Made by a program: the position numbers and the translations under genes
Part shown: positions 58,738 through 64,000 of the stretch, piece after piece
How the letters are laid out: each line of letters starts with the position of its first letter
Position numbering within the stretch: position 1 is the stretch's first letter
The notes under the pieces: model-generated
What the model saw: only the letters and a program-made list of their open reading frames with translations
Told to the model about the DNA's origin: nothing
Database searches by the model: none
NCBI GenBank assembly: GCA_039707465.1
Contig: CM077645.1
Coordinates: 140,511,503-140,575,502 of the forward strand
From: Rhabdophis nuchalis
Taxonomy: Eukaryota; Chordata; Lepidosauria; Squamata; Natricidae
DNA length: 64,000 nt
Reading direction: 5' to 3'

Positions 58738-58887
58738 ATGGGGCTTATGTCGCAAGGCTCTCCACTCAGCTGGCAGAAGACGCAGCGGCACGCGGAGCAC
58801 GTGCGCAAACACGGCATCCAGCAGTTCCTGCACATCTACCGGGCCATCGGGGAGAGGCACAAGGACGTGCTCAAGTGGGGCGACGAG
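58738..58887 (+). pseudogene. GCLC: Captured GCLC exon 1, copy B
   Basis: Plus-strand ATG at 58738 in a good initiation context (GAGCCATGG) opens the same 50 codons as copy A (MGLMSQGSPLSWQKTQ ... HKDVLKWGDE). A GTGAGC donor follows at 58888. It differs from copy A at 4 of 150 bases, each changing a residue (positions 4, 13, 19 and 37). Compared with typical GCLC, copy A looks ancestral at 4, 13 and 37, and copy B at 19. It is oriented away from copy A (head to head). Confidence 0.9.
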
Positions 58888-58959
58888 GTGAGCGGCCCAC
58901 CCCCACCACCCACCCCCATGGAGAAGGGGAAAGGGGGACCCCTTCGGAGAGCCAGCCTG

Positions 58960-59033
58960 GCTGTCTTCTTTTTCTCTCAGCGAAGCATGGGCGAGGAGGA
59001 GGCGGCGCTTCGCTGAGGGAAAAAGAAGACAGC
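58960..59033. other. Secondary 27-bp hairpin beside copy B
   Basis: GCTGTCTTCTTTTTCTCTCA plus GCGAAGC (58960-58986) pairs with 59007-59033 with one mismatch, around a 20-nt GC-rich loop. The same GCTGTCTTCTTTTTCCCT motif begins arm B at 58435 and, inverted, ends arm A at 58354. Confidence 0.85.
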
Positions 59034-59197
59034 GCAGTCGCCTTGCTTGCTTTCCTGCCTGCCCGCCCCAGCTGGGAGCAGCAGTTAGCAGCGGCGACTT
59101 ACTTCCGGGTCCACGATCCAAAGGGATCGCTCGGGATCCGGAAATTTTACGAAAGGGTTCGCCCGATCCCAGGCGAACCCTCAGAAACCCACCCCTG

Positions 59198-59787
59198 CAG
59201 TGCATCACAGACTTCTTGCCAGAGGGCTCGAAGGCTGCAGGGCTCAAAGTAAACCTTTGCTCACAGAGGCTCACTGCTCTTGTCGACATGCGTGGGCCAA
59301 GAAGTATGCCAAGTGGACCAACAAACAATGCTCCAAGGTCATCTTCAGTGATGAGATCAATTTCTACTTGACTGGGAATCAGTGCAATAAGTATGTCAGA
59401 AGATTTCTAGCTGAAGAATTTAGGCCGTACTGCCTGAATCTATCTGTAAAGCATCCATTGCACATGATGATCTGGGGCTGTATCACTGCTTCTGGTATTG
59501 GTCAGATACAAATTGTGCAGGGAATTATGAATTCCAAGCAGTATGTTGAAGTCCTGGAAAAGACCATGCTTCCTTCAGTTTAGCAACTTGTAGGGAAGGA
59601 GTTTTACTACCAGGATGACAACGTCCCTTGTCATTGAGCCAAGTCCGTCCAGGAGTGGATGAAGAAGCATGGTGTTCGAATCCTGGATTGGCCAGTCCAG
59701 AACCGGTATTTGAACCCAATTAAGAACTTGTGGACCAAGTTTGATTACAAAATAAGAAGAAACATCCAAAGACCAATCAGGAGCTGA
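59198..59787 (+). pseudogene. Tc1-like transposase, C-terminal part
   Basis: It resumes the frame cut at 57321: HHRLLARGLEGCRAQSKPLL, HAWAKKYAKW, then VIFSDEINF with the first catalytic Asp. After stops at 59581 and 59635 it continues with YYQDDNVPCH (second Asp region) and DWPVQNRYLNPIKNLW. The family has NPIENLW here, so the third catalytic acidic residue (Glu) is now Lys. Two nonsense codons and the lost DDE residue show that it was inactive apart from the hAT disruption. Confidence 0.85.
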
Positions 59788-60174
59788 TTGAATCCATTTC
59801 ATATTAGTAACCATGTTTGGTTACCTAAACAGTCCTTTTCAGTGCCACAAACAATAAAAATGTTAACAAAACACTAGCATCAGCCTTAGTAATTGCAACA
59901 CGTATGCCACTGAGTATGCATCAATTAATCTGTTTTTGTAGTCATTGTAAGCATGCATTGTAAGCATGCAAAAAAATCCACAATCCCCATCCAAACAGCA
60001 CCAAATTGCAAAAAGCTTATGGTTTTCACTTAAAAACCACCAGTATTTATTTAAATATAACAATATTTGTATAGCAGTTAGCATAAAACATCATAAAATC
60101 AATGGCCTATACAAAAAATGTCATAAACTGTAAACCATAAACTGTAAAGTGTGCAGGACTTTTTCACACAGCTG

Positions 60175-60543
60175 TAAGTACTGGTTTGCAATGTAAACTT
60201 AGAATGTAGGCTGGATTGAAATGAAAATTTCCTGGGTTCAAAGCCATTGCTCCATCTGCTTACACACCACCCTCTCTGACTTCTTGATTTTCTCTTTTCA
60301 AATGTCAACACCTCAAGATTTTTCTCACCAGATGTCTTCAGGCATTTTAAAAAACACATCTGTCAGACATCCACAAGTCCTCATTGGGGGAAAAATATTG
60401 CACTTGATGAATATTGGCATCATTATACTCTTAGGCAATTGTACAAGAAGAAGGGTAAAGAGAAGACACAAAAAATTTAGAAAGGCACTTTACAATTTTT
60501 TTAAAAAAGTATTTTTCTTTTGTTAAGGAAAGCTAGAGATTTC
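60175..60543. other. Unassigned stretch
   Basis: A 101-codon frame at 60221-60526 has no recognisable motif. Confidence 0.5.
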
Positions 60544-60544
60544 C

Positions 60545-60545
60545 C

Positions 60546-60610
<65 letters not shown>

Positions 60611-60662
60611 ATTCCCTCCCTCCCTCCCTCCTTCCCTCCTTCTTTTCTTCCTTCCTTCTGTC
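60545..60662. repeat. CTAA microsatellite and CCTC/CCTT tract
   Basis: About 16 CTAA units (60545-60611), then CCTC and CCTT units. Confidence 0.95.
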
Positions 60663-61962
60663 CTTCATGTTTCATTCTCTTTTCCTCACTAAGAATAGAC
60701 CTACTCACACCAACTACAAAACCACTTTCCTCATCATTACCTTATCTATCAGCTTTCTTATGCCAGAGAGAAGGCATAAGAAACAGTCAACAACCAGTAG
60801 CTATTATCAACATTATTCTAATTTATAGAATGATAAAAATAATAATAATAAAAACAAAATTTTCAGGTTCTTCTATAGGGTTTAGCAATTTAGTTATGGG
60901 ATGCAGAATTTAAACTATCACAGCCTGTTTATGTGACATTTGCATTTATTTTAGCATAAACAGAATCATTTTCTGATGGAATATGTGATATTTGTAAAAA
61001 TATAATTCTGTAACAGCGACATTATATTTTCACAACTTTGTCAGTCACAAAAACAATGGGTTTTTAGGTCATTTTTTTTGTTTATTCCTGTATTTCTTAT
61101 TTAAAATGATAAGTAAGCTTACATTGAAAAATATTAATCTGAATAGCCTGGGTTGCCTGATTCTAGATTTATTAAATTATACATAATTTCTAGGGAATAA
61201 AGCAACAGTGATAAAATGGCAGAAAGCTAAATTATTTGTTAGTTGCTTGATATTTTTAATCCTCCTTCCAATTTCATATGCTACTAGATATAACAAATCA
61301 ATGTTAATGTCTTTTTATACAATTGACTTTTTCCATTAACATGTATAACACAATAAATCTCTGAAAACGTTCTTTACCACTTTTGACAGATACTTTTTCC
61401 TCTCTTTTAACATATAGCCTTATAAAAGAAGTGTGGAAGAAATATAATCCTGTAAAAATGATAATCCTATTAATCATGTAAACGAAAAGGTACTAGAATT
61501 ACTCAAAAGATCTCTAAATTAGGAGTCAGCTCTCCTTCTGATGGGGCCATATTTTCAGGTTAAAATAATAATTGCTGATACAAGCAATAATTAGTCATGA
61601 ATAATGTTGAAACTAGCTTTTTAACATAAAGATTAATATTTGAAATACTGAAACTACAATCATATTTAGAGATCCTCTTCTATGGGGAAGGTACAAAAAA
61701 AATACCTGCTGACTTTGAGCCCAAGTTACTGTTCTTCTATCTAGACATCTTATTACAGAATCATAAAGAATGAAAACATCAAAAGATCAGTGTGTCCATT
61801 CTAGGGTGAAATGAAGACCATTCACTCCCCTATTAACCTTCTCAAATCAGATCCAATGTCCTGTAATCTGAGAACAAGTAAATCAGTTTAAATGGAGTAT
61901 GTAAAAAGCATATTAAAGGGATCTATGATTTTACTTTCAAATTGTCTGCTGTTTTTCTAACC
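60663..61962. other. Unassigned AT-rich stretch
   Basis: No recognisable gene or repeat. Confidence 0.5.
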
Positions 61963-61970
61963 CTACAAAT

Positions 61971-62221
61971 CAGTGAAATTCAGCCAGGTCTGACAGGTTC
62001 TGGAGAACTGGTAGTAGAAATTTTGAATAGTTTGGAGAATCGGAAAATACCATTTCTGGCTGGGGTGGGGTGGGAATGGAATGGGGTGAGAATGGAGATT
62101 TTGCAATATCCTTCCCCCAGGAGTGGGGAGAGAATGAGGATTTTGCAGTATCCTTTCTCTGCCATGCCCACCAAGCCACGCCCACATAACTGGTAGTAAA
62201 AAAGTTTGAATTTCACCACTG
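61971..62221. mobile_element. hAT MITE with intact TSD
   Basis: The left end CAGTGAAATTCAG and right end TTTGAATTTCACCACTG are inverted. TSD CTACAAAT is perfect (61963-61970 and 62222-62229). It contains CCATGCCCACCAAGCCACG, shared in inverse form with other hAT elements here. The overlapping minus-strand frames are not genes. Confidence 0.85.
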
Positions 62222-62261
62222 CTACAAATCACATATAAAGAAGAAAATAAAATAAAAAATC

Positions 62262-62273
62262 CACCCCCCCTCC

Positions 62274-62304
<31 letters not shown>
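62262..62304. repeat. CT/CA microsatellite
   Basis: CCCTCTCTCT followed by about 12 CA units. Confidence 0.85.
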
Positions 62305-62542
62305 TAAGTTGTTTAGTTAAATGGGAAATGGATTTGGGGGAGGGATGCTGTCTAAGTTTACAAGTTTGTTTTTAAAATTTACAAAACTTCAACCTGTCTT
62401 TTAAAAAACCCAACTACTTAGTATAGTGACTCACTTAGGGTGCATTATGATCTTGATCTAGAAAGAAGCAAATCAACTTCATATGTTTGATCACATCCTC
62501 ATAGCTTCTTTAAGTAAATAGAGACATTATTTGTATCTGCTC

Positions 62543-62792
62543 CATGGTGACACAGTGGTTAGAATGCAGTATTGCTGGCTAATTCTGCTAATTGCTGGAT
62601 GCCAGCAATTTGATAGTTCGATTCTCACCAGCTCAAGGTTGATTCAGCCTTCTATCCTACTGAAGTTTGTAAAATGAGAACCCAGGTTGTTGAGGGAAAT
62701 ATGCAAATATTGCATACATTATTTGTATAAATTGTCCAGAGAGTGCTGCAAAGAGCTATATGGCAGTATATAAACCTGTTATTGCTATTTGA
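62543..62792 (+). mobile_element. tRNA-derived SINE with L2-type tail
   Basis: Box A region (GTGACACAGTGGTTAGAATG) and box B (TAGTTCGATTCTCACC) form the tRNA-like head. The body reads CTCAAGGTTGATTCAGCC and AAAATGAGAACCCAGG. The tail (AGAGTGCTGCAAAGAGC, GGCAGTATATAAACC) resembles an L2 3' end and finishes in TTATTGCTA repeats. Confidence 0.75.
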
Positions 62793-62799
62793 TTATTAT

Positions 62800-63834
62800 A
62801 TTATAAATTTCCATGGGTTTTTTAATTGGCTAGAAATCTGACGAGTGAGTGAGTGAGTGAGTGAATGAATGAATGAATGACAAATGTAAAGGCAATCTAA
62901 ATCCGGAGTAGACCTTCTTGGGACATCAAGCCAAAAGAATGACTAAGGCCATTTTGCCCTGCTTCCAGCCTGAAGGAATAAATATATAAAAGTACATTCA
63001 CACAAAAAAAGTCAGATATATTTCTTGGCAGAATAATCAACACTCTTCCCCAGAGCTTCAACTGTCTCATTTTCCAGTCACTGAAAATTCAAGTATTGAG
63101 TTCAAAGATCTGTTTTCTGGGCAACCGTAAGAATTCTGGGATTTATCTTTCCTTGCTAGCATTTATAGGGATTGCATAGATCAGAATCCAATTGCACTTT
63201 TACCTCTTGATTTAATATGATGTGATGTGATGACTATTGTACTGGTCAAGGAAAGCTGCCTCGCATCACATCAAATTATCAGTTCATTTAGTTCAGAACT
63301 GTCTATGTCACATTAACTGTTCTTCATGGTTTCAGACAGGCATCTTCCTCAATCCTACCTAGAAATGCTAGGGACTAAACTGGAAGATTATTTGCATATA
63401 CATATTAAACTGAGCTATAGCAATAGCTGAAGCTGATTAAAGTTCTGAGAGCACTACTAAACCATAACTTTTACATATTTTAATGGATATACAATAGCCA
63501 CTGAATTTGATACGGTGGGTTAATCTTTGATTTGATCTATTTTTAGGCACGGTAAAACATCCAGTATATTGAACTAACAGTCGTCACAATGTTTCCGTAA
63601 CTTTATAAACATCTTTGCTGCATTAGCTTGGATATATTGTATTTAATATTGCAAGTCCTACTTGAATTGATTGCAAAATAGCTTTTTTCACAGGTGTAAT
63701 GCTAGACTTGGTGTTCCCATTAATTTATGCCCTCCCAGCATTCAGATATAACATTTGGTTCCTACTATCTTTAAATGAGGCTCTTTGGATTAATTGTAGA
63801 TTTTAATTGATGTGGGAACATTGTTTGAAGAAGC
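62800..63834. other. Unassigned stretch with GAGT/GAAT microsatellite
   Basis: GAGT and GAAT tandem units at 62843-62881. The rest is unassigned. Confidence 0.5.
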
Positions 63835-63837
63835 ATG

Positions 63838-64000
63838 TTAGTGCAGTGGTTAAGGCACCAGACTGAAAACTAGGAGACTGGGAGTTTTAGTCCTGGCTTA
63901 GACAGAAAGCTCACTGGGTGACATCTGCCTCATCTCTCTCTTCTCAGCTCTAGGAAGGAAATAACGCCAAACCACTTCTGAAATCTTGCCAAGAAAACTG
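63838..64000 (+). mobile_element. tRNA-derived SINE with BovB-type tail (cut by window edge)
   Basis: Head GTGCAGTGGTTAAGGCACC and GGGAGTTTTAGTCC, body AGCTCACTGGGTGACATC, tail AACGCCAAACCACTTCTG and TCTTGCCAAGAAAACTG. It is the same family as 16095-16290. The 3' end lies outside the window. Confidence 0.75.

Larger units (their letters stand above)
57322..59197. mobile_element. hAT transposon carrying inverted GCLC exon 1 copies
   Basis: A 1,876-bp insertion has termini CAGGGGTGGGTTTC and GAAACCCACCCCTG. It has a perfect 8-bp TSD CAGTGCAT (57314-57321 and 59198-59205), placing it in hAT. The subterminal left region (GTGTGGCCTGCTTTGTGGG, CATGTGACCGGGTGGGAGTG) matches the element at 4578. There is no transposase. 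The body is a large palindrome. Arm A is 57814-58354, the spacer 58355-58434 and arm B 58435-58962. Each arm holds GCLC exon 1 with upstream GC-rich DNA and the start of intron 1. Arm A is followed outward by about 230 bp of further sequence not in arm B. Smaller hairpins lie at 57504-57551 and 58960-59033. Confidence 0.9.
56640..60174 (+). mobile_element. Tc1-like transposon, split by a hAT insertion
   Basis: Inverted termini CAGCTGTGCAAAAAAG plus TGCACACTTT (left) and AAAGTGTGCA plus CTTTTTCACACAGCTG (right) are flanked by TA (56638-56639 and 60175-60176). Without the 1,876-bp hAT and one TSD copy it would be about 1.65 kb, normal for Tc1. A transposase pseudogene lies between 57007 and 59787. 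Confidence 0.85.

Noticed and set aside
58011..59252. A 413-codon open frame on the plus strand
   Set aside because: It runs antisense through GCLC copy A, across the spacer and out of frame through copy B. Its length comes from GC richness and the palindrome, not from a real gene.
62543..62620. A functional tRNA gene
   Set aside because: Box A and box B are present but no cloverleaf can be completed, and a SINE body and tail follow. The same applies to the heads at 11469, 16095, 18903, 25692 and 63838.

Overview
The window looks like vertebrate nuclear DNA from a squamate reptile, most likely a snake. Nearly everything recognisable is interspersed repeat. The evidence is Sauria-type tRNA SINEs, SINEs with BovB-, CR1- and L2-type tails, CR1 and L2 LINEs, many short hAT elements with 8-bp target-site duplications (TSDs), a Tc1-like transposon, and abundant microsatellites. 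I see no intact host gene. The only recognisable host coding sequence is exon 1 of GCLC (glutamate-cysteine ligase catalytic subunit). It is present twice, in inverted orientation, inside a transposon. All family names come from reading the sequence, without a database search.

Layout. 0-7 kb: a TA-flanked DNA transposon (477-1398) with a TAGG/GA minisatellite core, an antisense L1 remnant (about 3480-4480), a large GC-rich foldback hAT-like element (4578-6507) and a short hAT (6813-7010). 7-10.4 kb: AT-rich and unassigned. 10.4-19.5 kb: two small hairpins, decayed CR1, a CR1-tailed SINE, a Helitron-like terminus beside a minisatellite, antisense R2/R4-type LINE, a BovB-tailed SINE, a second zinc-knuckle LINE fragment and another SINE. 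20-26 kb: a palindrome, two L2 3' ends (the second with a 214-codon stop-free reading frame) and a complete Sauria SINE. 27-32 kb: two hAT MITEs and a foldback repeat in mostly unassigned DNA. 33-41.3 kb: a nest of LINEs with a nearly open CR1 ORF2, two ORF1-only L1-like elements, a tiny Ty3/gypsy-like element and a CR1 cut by two insertions. 42-50 kb: L2, a long CT microsatellite, a candidate solo LTR, hAT elements, an old MITE and a decayed CR1. 50.9-52.6 kb: L2 lies inside a hAT that lies inside a Sauria SINE. 56.2-60.2 kb: a Tc1-like element disrupted by a 1,876-bp hAT carrying the GCLC palindrome. 60-64 kb: microsatellites, one hAT MITE and two SINEs.

The most notable object is the hAT at 57322-59197. 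It has matching termini and a perfect 8-bp TSD. It holds two head-to-head copies of GCLC exon 1 with the GC-rich upstream sequence, start codon, 50 codons, splice donor and start of intron 1. The second is a 1,979-bp L1-like insertion (37967-39945) with a 5' UTR, ORF1, a 3' UTR and an A-tail but no ORF2, resembling mammalian HAL1. A second truncated copy (33012-33495) has the same ORF1-to-3'UTR junction.
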